Part shown: piece after piece, positions 47,071 through 55,948 of the stretch
Numbering within the stretch: the first letter of the stretch is position 1
How the letters are laid out: each line of letters opens with the position of its first letter
Origin: an uncultured Carboxylicivirga sp.
GTDB lineage: Bacteria > Bacteroidota > Bacteroidia > Bacteroidales > Marinilabiliaceae
Reading direction: 5' to 3'
Assembly (NCBI RefSeq): GCF_963668385.1
Contig: NZ_OY764327.1
Coordinates: forward strand, 4,746,501 to 4,810,500
DNA: 64,000 nt
Position numbers and translations under genes: made by a program
Notes under the pieces: generated by a model
What the model saw: the letters and a program-made list of their open reading frames with translations, nothing else
Told to the model about the DNA's origin: nothing
The model's database searches: none

Positions 47071-49341
47071 ATGGCTCAAAAGAAAACAGTACAACTAATT
47101 TCTTTTTTCTTCTTACTGCTATTTCAAATTCAATCATTACTAGGTAATGAAATGAAAGAAATTGTAGTATTAAGCTCGTATCACATTGGTTTTAAATGGT
47201 CTTCAGATATAAATAATTCTATCATTAATTTTTTTAAACATGATGAATCAGTTCGACTATACCATGAGTTTATGGATAGTAAACGATTTAACAACGATGA
47301 ATACTTTGAAGCTCTTCGATTAACCTATCAAAATAAATACGCAAATTACAAAATAGATGGAGTCATATGTTCTGATAATAAAGCATTTGATTTTTTCATT
47401 CAAAATGGGTCCTCTATATGGGGCGATGTTCCTGCTGTATTTTGTGGGGTTAACGACATTGAAGAAAATGCTTATCTGTTGGATTCGACCAAACATGCTG
47501 TTGTACTAGAAAAGATAGATATAAAAGGTACTATTGACATTATTACTGAATTACAACCTGATATTAAAGAAATTATTACTATTTCGGACCAAACGTTATC
47601 TGGTAAAATTTTTACAGAACAATTTATAAAAGCAATACAACCCTATTCGAATCGAATTTCCTATCAATTATTGGATGCTACAGACCCTTTACTATTAAAA
47701 AACAAACTCCAAACAATTAATAAACACCATAGTGCAATCTATTTACTAAGCTTATATACAAATAGAAATGGCATTGCAAATGAAATGATTAAAGAAAGTA
47801 ATTATTTCTTTGGAGATATTAATGTTCCTGTATACAGCAACTGGGATTTCCTAATTAATAACTGCATTGTTGGCGGCAAGATACTTAAAGCTTCCGAACA
47901 AGGCTTAAGTGCTGCCAGATTAATGGATCAATTCCTACATAACAAAAAAACACCACTCTATACCACTCCTCATCAATACAACATATTTGATTATCAACAA
48001 ATTAAAAAATTTCATTTTAGTATACCAGATTCAATCAGTAATTACCAATTAATCAATAAACCGCGTACTTTTCTTTCGGAGTTTAAACACGAATTATTTT
48101 TTATTCTTATCATTCTTGTAACTCTTATAATTGTAATTACAATACTTGTTTCTGACATGATTAAGAGAAAGAAAATCGAATTGGATTTGGTTAAAAGTGA
48201 AAAAAGACTTGAATTAGCTGTTGATGGTGCGAGAGAGGGTTTATGGGATATAGATTACAAAACAAACGAAAGTTATTTCAACGATCGTTTTGCACTTCTT
48301 CTTGGTTTTGATAACACAGAAGAAATGAATTTCAATATTGGATCTGCCAATTGGATGAGCTACATTCATCCTGAAGACAAATCTTTTCTGGAAAAATCTT
48401 TTGATCAACACAAATCAAATCATACCAATAATTTCAGATGTGAGGTAAGACTAAAAACCAAACAAGGAAAATATTTTTGGTTTTCGATACTGGGAAAAAT
48501 CACAGAGATGTCTAGTAATACCCCAAGTAGGATTACTGGTATCATTCAAAACATCGATCAACAAAAAAACTTCGAACAAGAATTGCGTTATGCTAAAGAA
48601 AAAGCTGAAGAAAGTGATCGTTTAAAATCATCATTTTTGGCAAATATGTCGCATGAAATTCGCACACCAATGAATGCCATCTTAGGTTTCACCGATTTAA
48701 TTCTCGAAAGCAATTTGCGTGAGGAAGAACAACATGAGTATTTATCATTAGTCAAAAAAAGTGGTGAAAATTTATTAACTCTCATTAACGACATTATTGA
48801 TATTAGTAAAATAGAATCAGGTCAGATGAAAATGAATGTCCAGGTTACTAACTTAAATTCTTTACTTAAGGATATTCAATCTGTTGGGAAATCTTTAATT
48901 AAGTCGCTTAATAAAACAATCCAATTTCATATAGTAAATGAAAATATTGACACACCATTCTATATTAGAACCGATCGCTTGAGACTGTATCAAATAATGC
49001 TCAATTTAATTTCGAATGCTATTAAATTTACAGATAGTGGACACATACGCATAAGCTATTACGCAATAGACAAAGATACTTTAGAAATATCAGTTAAAGA
49101 TACTGGACCAGGAATTTCGAATAATGATCAGAAAATAATCTTTGAGCGTTTCAGGCAGATTGACGAATCAACAATAAAAAAACATGGTGGCACTGGTTTA
49201 GGACTATCTATCACAAAAAGCCTTACTGAACTTATGGATGGCAGTATAAAAGTTAATGCAGAAGTCAACAAAGGAACCGAATTTATTATTGCTCTACCTT
49301 GTTTGGTTTTGGAACCTGTACTTATTGATGATCATTCTTAA
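47071..49341 (+). CDS. Sensor histidine kinase with periplasmic substrate-binding-like domain
   Basis: The 756-residue protein has a signal segment (LISFFFLLLFQIQSLL), a periplasmic domain (about 27-335) resembling ABC-type substrate-binding proteins (IVVLSSYHIGFKWSSDINNS, VPAVFCGVNDIEENAY), a TM helix (about 341-363), a PAS domain (about 380-510), a HisKA domain with phospho-His in SHEIRTPMNAILGF (His528) and an HATPase domain (NLISNAIKFT, DTGPGIS, HGGTGLGLSI). There is no receiver domain and no response regulator gene nearby, so it is an orphan kinase. It is divergent from the ECF sigma gene. Confidence 0.9.
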   Translation: MAQKKTVQLISFFFLLLFQIQSLLGNEMKEIVVLSSYHIGFKWSSDINNSIINFFKHDESVRLYHEFMDSKRFNNDEYFEALRLTYQNKYANYKIDGVICSDNKAFDFFIQNGSSIWGDVPAVFCGVNDIEENAYLLDSTKHAVVLEKIDIKGTIDIITELQPDIKEIITISDQTLSGKIFTEQFIKAIQPYSNRISYQLLDATDPLLLKNKLQTINKHHSAIYLLSLYTNRNGIANEMIKESNYFFGDINVPVYSNWDFLINNCIVGGKILKASEQGLSAARLMDQFLHNKKTPLYTTPHQYNIFDYQQIKKFHFSIPDSISNYQLINKPRTFLSEFKHELFFILIILVTLIIVITILVSDMIKRKKIELDLVKSEKRLELAVDGAREGLWDIDYKTNESYFNDRFALLLGFDNTEEMNFNIGSANWMSYIHPEDKSFLEKSFDQHKSNHTNNFRCEVRLKTKQGKYFWFSILGKITEMSSNTPSRITGIIQNIDQQKNFEQELRYAKEKAEESDRLKSSFLANMSHEIRTPMNAILGFTDLILESNLREEEQHEYLSLVKKSGENLLTLINDIIDISKIESGQMKMNVQVTNLNSLLKDIQSVGKSLIKSLNKTIQFHIVNENIDTPFYIRTDRLRLYQIMLNLISNAIKFTDSGHIRISYYAIDKDTLEISVKDTGPGISNNDQKIIFERFRQIDESTIKKHGGTGLGLSITKSLTELMDGSIKVNAEVNKGTEFIIALPCLVLEPVLIDDHS

Positions 49342-49373
49342 AATTTGTCTCCTGTAAATACTCAACTTATTAC

Positions 49374-49381
49374 TACCTTTG
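49374..49381 (+). promoter_or_regulatory. Bacteroidota -7 element upstream of rsmE
   Basis: TACCTTTG, a perfect TAnnTTTG, 15 bp before the ATG. TTTG at 49344-49347 is 26 bp upstream, longer than usual. The leader would be under 10 nt. Confidence 0.5.
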
Positions 49382-49396
49382 TGAAAATTTTTTTTA

Positions 49397-50092
49397 ATGG
49401 AACTTTTTTTCGATCCTGAATTCAATGGCGAAGGTGTACTTTGCGAATCAGAAAGTAAACATTGCATTAATGTTTTACGTCATAAAACAGGCGATATTAT
49501 TACAATTGCCAATGGTAAAGGACAGTATTTTAAAGGAGAAATTACCGATGCACATCCAAAACGATGCAATATAGCAGCAATAGAAACCATTAATCATGGC
49601 CTACCTGAATATGGAATTCATTTGGCCGTTGCCCCAACAAAAAGCATCGATCGATTTGAATGGTTAATTGAAAAAGCGGTTGAATTAGGAGTCCAAGAAA
49701 TTACCCCTCTTCTTTGTAGTCACTCCGAACGTAAAAAGCTAAGGATAGACCGAATTGAACGCATAGCTATATCGGCAATGAAACAATCATTAAAAGCCTA
49801 CATGCCTATTGTTAATGAATTAACCCCATTCGATTCATTTCTTCAAAAAGTTAATCCATCAGAAACTTATTTGGCACATTGCTACGATGAAGAAAAAGAC
49901 CTTTTAAAAAATGCTTATCAAAACAATACAAACGCCGTTTTATGCATTGGACCTGAAGGTGATTTTTCGATGGAAGAAATTAATTTAGCCAAACAAGCAG
50001 GATTTAAAATGGTTTCGTTAGGCACCAGCCGCTTACGTACAGAAACAGCAGGCATGGCAGCCTGTCATACCATTCACCTTTTAAATCAGTAA
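49397..50092 (+). CDS. rsmE: 16S rRNA (uracil(1498)-N3)-methyltransferase
   Basis: The 231-residue SPOUT enzyme methylates U1498 of 16S rRNA. It has an N-terminal PUA-like part (CESESKHCINVLRHKTGDII) and the SPOUT core: LAVAPTKSIDRFEWLIEKAVELG, ITPLLCSHSERK, CIGPEGDFSMEEI and SLGTSRLRTETA. The product is complete. It is convergent with the Rrf2 gene with no base between the stops. Confidence 0.95.
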   Translation: MELFFDPEFNGEGVLCESESKHCINVLRHKTGDIITIANGKGQYFKGEITDAHPKRCNIAAIETINHGLPEYGIHLAVAPTKSIDRFEWLIEKAVELGVQEITPLLCSHSERKKLRIDRIERIAISAMKQSLKAYMPIVNELTPFDSFLQKVNPSETYLAHCYDEEKDLLKNAYQNNTNAVLCIGPEGDFSMEEINLAKQAGFKMVSLGTSRLRTETAGMAACHTIHLLNQ

Positions 50093-50491
50093 TTAAATAT
50101 ATTCGCTTAAGTAATGGCTTTCCATATAAGCCTTAAATTCACGCGTCATATTTTTTGATAAATCACCTAACATACAAGCTCCAATAACACAAGTACGCTT
50201 ATCGCCCGGACATGTTTGTATGGATATTTTTCCTTCAATAGCCTCATATATTTCCAGCAACGATAATTGTTCAGGGTCGCATTTAATAACAAAGCCTCCA
50301 CTAGGTCCCCTGTTTGAACTTACAAAATCTTCTTTAGCCAATCGCTGCATTACTTTAGCAACATGATGTTTAGAACTTTCAATGGCTTCGGCAATTTGAT
50401 TAACATTTAATTTCTTTTCACTTCTGGCAATTAAAACCATTGAATGAAGGGCTATTGAGGCCGCTTCTGATAATGTTATGATTTTCGACAT
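50093..50491 (-). CDS. Rrf2 family transcriptional regulator
   Basis: The 132-residue protein has a winged helix-turn-helix (LNVNQIAEAIESSKHHVAKVM; GPSGGF) and a Cys cluster CPGDKRTCVIGAC, giving Cys94-x6-Cys101-x4-Cys106, the region used by IscR/NsrR/RsrR-type members to bind an iron-sulfur cluster. It may sense NO, redox state or iron-sulfur status. No iron-sulfur or nitric-oxide genes are adjacent; the neighbours are rsmE and a phosphofructokinase gene. Confidence 0.92.
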   Translation of the reverse strand: MSKIITLSEAASIALHSMVLIARSEKKLNVNQIAEAIESSKHHVAKVMQRLAKEDFVSSNRGPSGGFVIKCDPEQLSLLEIYEAIEGKISIQTCPGDKRTCVIGACMLGDLSKNMTREFKAYMESHYLSEYI

Positions 50492-50545
50492 ATTATTGAT
50501 AACAGCTATTGAATACTTAAATAACTTATTTGCGGTAAAAATACA

Positions 50546-50575
50546 AAAAAACCCGCAACCATAGGCTGCGGGTTT
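50546..50575 (-). terminator. Rho-independent terminator after the PPi-phosphofructokinase gene
   Basis: Stem AAACCCGCA / TGCGGGTTT, possibly extended in the loop by CC/GG, followed on the minus strand by TTTTTTGTAT. Confidence 0.88.
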
Positions 50576-50590
50576 CCAATATTTTATGAA

Positions 50591-52234
50591 TTACGCTTGC
50601 TCGTATTGCAATGTTTTAGTTGTAATATCACAAACTTCTGATGGTCCAAAGTATTGGATTGGTCCAGGATATACATATTTTGTATTCAAAGCCCAATCTT
50701 CTCTTTGCTCAACAAATTTCTTGTAAGGAGCGCCATCTAAACGAACCAATGCTTTTTGAATTACTGGTTTCATTTCACCATGACGTTTTTCCATGTTCAT
50801 CATCATAGTTACAGGAACACCACCAGCAATCCACTCTTCTGAAGAAGCAGTTAGGTTACGTACCGAAGCCATATAACCAGTTTTACCTTCTGCAATTAAA
50901 ACAGACGCTGTATTTCCTAATGCGTAACAGTAATCAGCATCGAAGTTAGAAGGAGCAGCACAACGACCTTCGTAACCGAAAAAGTGACCTTGTCCACTGA
51001 ATTTACCAGAGAATTTACCTTCTTTTTTCCATGCTTTTAATTTAGCTTTAACCATATCGATCAACATCTTTTCAGTTTCGATCAATGATACCTGAACGTT
51101 TCCATGAGGATCACGGTCAGCCATCAACTGGTTAGCAATTGTATTAGGAAGAGATACAAATACTTCGCGAGAATCAGCTGAAAGTAATCCAGCAACGAAT
51201 TCACGTTTTTCTTTATTTCCTTCTAAAGCATTTACTTTTTCTTCGTTGTGAGCTAACAAATCGTTTAACTCAGCAATCAAAGTTTTCATTGCAGGAATAA
51301 ACTCAACTAAACCTTCAGGAATTAATACAGTTCCGAAGTTCATACCATTAGCAGCACGTTTGGCAACTGCATCGGCAATATAAGTAACTACATCATCCAA
51401 AGTTTGTTGCTTAGCTTCAACTTCTTCAGAAATAATACAGATATTTGGTTGAGTTTGTAAAGCACATTCTAAACCAATATGAGAAGCAGAGCGTCCCATT
51501 AATTTAATAAAGTGCCAGTATTTTTTAGCTGAGTTAGCATCGCGTTGGATGTTACCAATTAACTCGCTGTATACTTTACATGCAGTATCAAAACCAAATG
51601 AAGTTTCAATCATTTCGTTTTTAAGGTCACCATCAATGGTTTTAGGACAACCAATTACTTGAACACCTGCATCTTTAGCTTTATAATACTCAGCTAATAC
51701 ACATGCATTTGTATTTGAATCATCACCACCAATAATCACTAATGCAGTAATATCTAAAGCTTTACAGTTAACTAAAGCTTTTTCAAACTGATCTTCTTCT
51801 TCTAATTTTGTACGACCAGAACCGATGATATCGAAACCACCAGTATTACGATAGTGATCAACAACTTCAGCAGTTAATTCTACAAATTCGTTGTCTACTA
51901 ATCCACCAGGACCACCTAAAAATCCGTATAATTTATTTTCTGGATTTAATTTTTTTAATCCGTCAAAAATACCAGAAATCACATTGTGACCTCCAGGAGC
52001 CTGACCACCCGATAAAATTACACCAACGTTGCGAGCAGCTGTTGGAGCAGCATCACCTGGTTCAAATGTCAATAATGGCATTCCGTAGGTATTCGGAAAC
52101 ATTTTTTCAATATCAGCTTGATCGGCAACTGATTCAGTTTCTTTTCCTTCAACTATTTTTACGCTTCCTTTTAATGCTGTTGGCAATTTTGGAGCGTAAC
52201 TTTCTCTTGCAATTTGAAGTGGACTCTTAATCAT
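50591..52234 (-). CDS. pfp: Diphosphate-fructose-6-phosphate 1-phosphotransferase
   Basis: The 547-residue protein is of the long PFP type (plant beta-subunit-like). It shows [29 protein letters not shown] (about 167) and CPKTIDGDL (about 193). Asp at the second position after GG and Lys before TIDGD are the residues that distinguish pyrophosphate- from ATP-dependent enzymes. It catalyses reversible phosphorylation of fructose 6-phosphate with PPi in glycolysis/gluconeogenesis. The second phosphofructokinase gene is divergent, 326 bp away. Confidence 0.92.
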   Translation of the reverse strand: MIKSPLQIARESYAPKLPTALKGSVKIVEGKETESVADQADIEKMFPNTYGMPLLTFEPGDAAPTAARNVGVILSGGQAPGGHNVISGIFDGLKKLNPENKLYGFLGGPGGLVDNEFVELTAEVVDHYRNTGGFDIIGSGRTKLEEEDQFEKALVNCKALDITALVIIGGDDSNTNACVLAEYYKAKDAGVQVIGCPKTIDGDLKNEMIETSFGFDTACKVYSELIGNIQRDANSAKKYWHFIKLMGRSASHIGLECALQTQPNICIISEEVEAKQQTLDDVVTYIADAVAKRAANGMNFGTVLIPEGLVEFIPAMKTLIAELNDLLAHNEEKVNALEGNKEKREFVAGLLSADSREVFVSLPNTIANQLMADRDPHGNVQVSLIETEKMLIDMVKAKLKAWKKEGKFSGKFSGQGHFFGYEGRCAAPSNFDADYCYALGNTASVLIAEGKTGYMASVRNLTASSEEWIAGGVPVTMMMNMEKRHGEMKPVIQKALVRLDGAPYKKFVEQREDWALNTKYVYPGPIQYFGPSEVCDITTKTLQYEQA

Positions 52235-52560
52235 TTTCTTTTGTTATTATGATAACACTTTAGGTATTATTCTAGATTCAGAAAGTTATCTTCTAATAAT
52301 CCTGCAAATTTGCTGATATTTTTTCAGAATAGAAATATTAAGCCTCTATTATTTACAATCATTAACTAATTTATATCAATTATCTATTAGATAGATACAG
52401 TTTCTTCTGAATTAATTAACACTATCTTCATCTAACTACCTTTTATAGGCACATTTATACTTATAATTATCAAATATTTTTACTACATTTAAAAGTGATC
52501 TTTTTAATAAAACAGATCAATTGAATTAAGATAATATCAGTCAAACTAAAACACAGTGTT
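52235..52560. other. Divergent promoter region between the two phosphofructokinase genes
   Basis: 326 bp, AT-rich, no gene. TACATTTA (52484-52491) is a near match to the -7 consensus for the plus-strand gene. I see no perfect minus-strand element and no strong hairpin. Confidence 0.4.
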
Positions 52561-53778
52561 ATGATACTTCATACGCATACGCCTAAAACAATTGGTATTT
52601 TAACAGGAGGAGGCGACGTGCCCGGTTTAAATCCAGCGATACGTGCCGTAACCATCAGAGCCATACGCGAAGGATATAAAGTTATTGGTATCCGAAATGG
52701 TTGGAAAGGTATTATTTCCATCAATCCTTCATTACCGATACAAGATCAGGAATACTGCGTTGAATTGACTGAAAATATGGTAAATCGGTTAGGAAGAACA
52801 GGAGGTACATTTCTGCACTCGAGCAGAACTAAAGCTAATAAAGTTCATATCTCGGATATACCAGATCATCTAAAACCCATGTATAAAGATGAGTTTAATG
52901 ACTTAACCGATGCTGCTGTAGCTAATATTAAATATTTGGGTATTGATTATTTGATTCCAATAGGTGGTGATGATACTCTTAGCTACGGTGTTAGATTACA
53001 CCACGAAGGAATAAAACTAGTTGCCATACCCAAAACAATGGACGGAGATGTTCCGGGAACGGAATATTGCATTGGATTTAGTACTTGTGTTACCCGAACC
53101 ATCGAATTAACTCATGCATTACGTACTTGTGCCGGATCGCACGAACGTTTTCTTGTGCTAGAGGTCTTTGGACGCAATGCCGGTTTTTCGGCCTTACTAC
53201 CAACTGTTGGTGGGGCTGCAGACAGATGCGTCATTCCTGAACATCAATTCAATATAGAACAACTTACCGCACTAATGGTAGAAGACAGAAACAATAATCC
53301 AAGTAAATATTCTGTTGTGTTAGTTTCGGAAGGAGCCACATTTGAAGGCGGACAAATAGTATACAGTAATCAGGAAATTGATGCATTTGGCCACAAAAAA
53401 TTAGGTGGTATCGGCGAAACGATTGGTCAGCAACTTAAAAAGTTATCTCCAAAATTCAATAATGGTAAAGAGGTAAACGTAATCAACCAAAAATTAGGCT
53501 ACCTAGTACGATCTGGCGAACCCGATGCTCTAGATTCAATTGTTCCAACTGCATATGCTAACCTTGCCATGGATTTAATTATTAAAGATCATAGCGGACA
53601 AATGGTATGTATTAACGATGGTAAATACAATCACATAAGCATTGAAGCTGTAAAAAAAGATGCGCTCGGCGAAAGCACAAAAAAAGTGAATGTAGCTAAA
53701 TTTTATGATACGAATAGATATAGGCCTATATATTCAAATATCTTAGGAGATCCGATGATGATTTTAACAAAAGAATAA
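52561..53778 (+). CDS. 6-phosphofructokinase with PPi-type signature residues
   Basis: The 405-residue product is a phosphofructokinase of the shorter group: IGILTGGGDVPGLNPAIRAV, IPIGGDDTLSYGV (GGDD 135-138), IPKTMDGDVPGTEYCIGF (Lys158, Asp161) and EVFGRNAGFSALL. The Asp of GGDD and the Lys of PKTMDGD are the combination found in pyrophosphate-dependent enzymes, although many relatives are annotated as ATP-dependent. It is complete, divergent from the longer paralogue and followed by a glycosyltransferase gene about 100 bp away. Confidence 0.88.
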   Translation: MILHTHTPKTIGILTGGGDVPGLNPAIRAVTIRAIREGYKVIGIRNGWKGIISINPSLPIQDQEYCVELTENMVNRLGRTGGTFLHSSRTKANKVHISDIPDHLKPMYKDEFNDLTDAAVANIKYLGIDYLIPIGGDDTLSYGVRLHHEGIKLVAIPKTMDGDVPGTEYCIGFSTCVTRTIELTHALRTCAGSHERFLVLEVFGRNAGFSALLPTVGGAADRCVIPEHQFNIEQLTALMVEDRNNNPSKYSVVLVSEGATFEGGQIVYSNQEIDAFGHKKLGGIGETIGQQLKKLSPKFNNGKEVNVINQKLGYLVRSGEPDALDSIVPTAYANLAMDLIIKDHSGQMVCINDGKYNHISIEAVKKDALGESTKKVNVAKFYDTNRYRPIYSNILGDPMMILTKE

Positions 53779-53878
53779 CAATTTAACATCTTTTTTAAGG
53801 TTTATTAATTCATCTAAACATTGTATTAACTATAATGGACATGAAGATTTATTATCTTTACGTCCAAAGTAGGTTCAA

Positions 53879-54874
53879 ATGCAATTTTCAGTTATAATCC
53901 CAGTATATAATCGTCCCGAAGAAATAGGCGAGCTTTTAGAGTCGCTAACTCTTCAGTCATCTAAATCCAAATTCGAAGTAATAATCGTCGAAGATGGTTC
54001 TGCGGTTAGTTCCGAAGACATAGTTGAACATTATTATAGTCAACTGGATTTACATTATTATTATCAGGAAAACCAAGGTCCGGGACTTGCCCGTAACTTT
54101 GGTGCTTCTAAAGCCAAAAGCGATTTTCTTGTTTTTTTTGATAGTGATTGTATCATACCTTCTAATTACTTCAATGTTGTAATTGAAGAATTTGAAAAAA
54201 CTGAAATTGAATGCTATGGCGGACCGGATAGCTCGCATCCTTTCTTTACTCCCATTCAGAAAGCAATTAGCTACTCTATGACATCACCGTTAACGACAGG
54301 AGGTATTCGTGGTGGTAAAAAGAATTTAGACAAATTTTATCCCCGAAGCTTTAACCTTGGAGTTAGCAAAAAAGCATTTAATAAGTTAGGTGGCTTTGGC
54401 ACCATGCGCTTTGGTGAGGATTTAGATTTTAGTATGAGAATCGCCAAAGCAGGTTATGACATTAAACTCATTAGAGATGCCTATGTCTACCATAAAAGAC
54501 GAACCAAATTCAAAGCTTTTTACAAGCAAGTATTTAATTCAGGTATTGCACGAATTGATTTATCACTGATGCACCCAGGAACATTAAAGCTGGTGCATCT
54601 ACTTCCCTCTGCATTTGCAATTGGTTATCCAATACTAATTTTAGCAGCCTTATTTTTAAGTCCTATATTTTGGATATTAGTTTTAATTTTTCCGTTAAGT
54701 GTGATTACCGATGCATGGATTAGAACCAATAAATTTAATGTCGCTTTGCTTTGTTCAATGGCATCATTGGTTCAGCTCTTTGGATACGGATATGGATTTA
54801 TTAATGCCTTTTGGGTGAGAATAATTAGGGGCAAAGGTAGTTTTCACAGCTTTGCCCAATCATTCTACGATTAA
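53879..54874 (+). CDS. Family 2 glycosyltransferase, membrane-associated
   Basis: The 331-residue protein has a GT-A domain: FSVIIPVYNRPEEIGELLESL, VEDGS, GPGLARNFG, the metal-binding FFDSDC and GEDLDFSMRI. The C-terminal part has two to three hydrophobic helices (LVHLLPSAFAIGYPILILAAL; IFWILVLIFPLSVI). It should transfer a sugar to a lipid-linked or cell-surface acceptor at the inner membrane; the substrate cannot be read from sequence. A near-consensus TATCTTTA (53853-53860) may be its promoter. No polysaccharide cluster surrounds it. Confidence 0.9.
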   Translation: MQFSVIIPVYNRPEEIGELLESLTLQSSKSKFEVIIVEDGSAVSSEDIVEHYYSQLDLHYYYQENQGPGLARNFGASKAKSDFLVFFDSDCIIPSNYFNVVIEEFEKTEIECYGGPDSSHPFFTPIQKAISYSMTSPLTTGGIRGGKKNLDKFYPRSFNLGVSKKAFNKLGGFGTMRFGEDLDFSMRIAKAGYDIKLIRDAYVYHKRRTKFKAFYKQVFNSGIARIDLSLMHPGTLKLVHLLPSAFAIGYPILILAALFLSPIFWILVLIFPLSVITDAWIRTNKFNVALLCSMASLVQLFGYGYGFINAFWVRIIRGKGSFHSFAQSFYD

Positions 54875-54884
54875 AAAATACATA

Positions 54885-55094
54885 TTAATTAATTATTATT
54901 TCAGCATCACCATTTCGAAGACTCATGTTTTGATATACGCGAGCAAACCCTTTAAGCTTACGTACTATCAATTCAACAGAACTTCGCCGATCATTAAAAT
55001 GATCATCCGGAAGGCGATCGAAAATTTCTAAAAGACGATCTGCGTCTTTTTCTAATTGTGAATAATCTTGTGTAAACAATCTTTTCATAGGCAT
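54885..55094 (-). CDS. Small hypothetical protein downstream of ECF sigma factor
   Basis: A 69-residue (67 from the second ATG at 55088) soluble, helical, charged protein beginning MKRLFTQDYSQLEKDADRLL. I do not recognise it. It lies 54 bp downstream of an ECF sigma gene on the same strand and may be co-transcribed. It has no TM helix and so is not a classical membrane anti-sigma factor. Confidence 0.6.
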   Translation of the reverse strand: MPMKRLFTQDYSQLEKDADRLLEIFDRLPDDHFNDRRSSVELIVRKLKGFARVYQNMSLRNGDAEIIIN

Positions 55095-55148
55095 TATTTA
55101 TAGCTGTTAGTTAAGTAACGCAACCTATAAAAATATATTGTGCTTTAA

Positions 55149-55748
55149 TTAAGTTAATGTAAATGAAAGATTACGCTCCTCCATCATTCTTCTTAAATTC
55201 ATTAAGGCATAACGCATTCTTCCTAAAGCAGTATTGATACTCACATTTGTCTCTTCAGCAATCTCCTTAAAGCTTAATCCTTTATAATGACGCATTTCCA
55301 CAACTTCGCGCTGATTATCAGGTAACATTTTAACCAACATACTAACTTCACTTAATATCTGATCAAACACCAGTTTTTCTTCTATTGATTTATCTGAAAA
55401 ACGCGATGAATTAAACAAATCAAACTCATAATTATCGTTCGAAATCATTACCTGATTCTTTTGCTTACGATAATGATCAATTATCAAATTGTGTGAAATA
55501 CGCATCACCCACGAAGAAAATTTACCTGTATCAGAATACTTACCTTTCTTCAATGTTTTAATAACCCTAATAAATGCTTCCTGAAAAATATCTTCGGCTA
55601 GTTCTTGCTGTTTGACACACATCATTATATACGAAAATACCTTTGTCTTGTGTCTGTCAATAAGAATATCAATAGATGACACATTCCCCTTTATAAAACT
55701 CTTTACAAGTTCTTCATCAGAAAGCAATGTTTGCTTTTCCATAATCAT
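55149..55748 (-). CDS. ECF-type sigma-70 family factor
   Basis: The 199-residue protein shows region 2 (IDILIDRHKTKVFSYIMMCV, LAEDIFQEAFIRVIKTL, SWVMRISHNLIIDHYRKQ) and region 4 (VVEMRHYKGLSFKEIAEETN, SINTALGRMRYALMNLR). It is a full-length group IV sigma factor. Unlike the sigma gene at 46.3 kb it has no adjacent TM anti-sigma gene, only a small soluble unknown. ATGs at 55748 and 55742 are both possible starts. It is divergent from uvrA. Confidence 0.9.
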   Translation of the reverse strand: MIMEKQTLLSDEELVKSFIKGNVSSIDILIDRHKTKVFSYIMMCVKQQELAEDIFQEAFIRVIKTLKKGKYSDTGKFSSWVMRISHNLIIDHYRKQKNQVMISNDNYEFDLFNSSRFSDKSIEEKLVFDQILSEVSMLVKMLPDNQREVVEMRHYKGLSFKEIAEETNVSINTALGRMRYALMNLRRMMEERNLSFTLT

Positions 55749-55914
55749 ACTTTTTTAAAATCTTGTAAAGGTTTTCCTATAGGCTATATGTTTTATTTTG
55801 AATTTTCAATTGATGGGTTAAAAAAAGTAAAAATTCATTTTAAAAACAAATTTTTAACTTTTATATGTTAATGCTCCCCTAAAAAATAAGTTTTAGTTAG
55901 TGTAAACCGATAGT

Positions 55915-55922
55915 TATATTTG
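55915..55922 (+). promoter_or_regulatory. Promoter element of uvrA
   Basis: TATATTTG, a perfect TAnnTTTG. The GTG of an upstream in-frame extension begins inside this element at 55922, so the ATG at 55949, about 20 nt after the expected transcription start, is the real start. Confidence 0.58.
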
Positions 55923-55948
55923 TGCTTGATTTTGAAAAGGACATTAGG

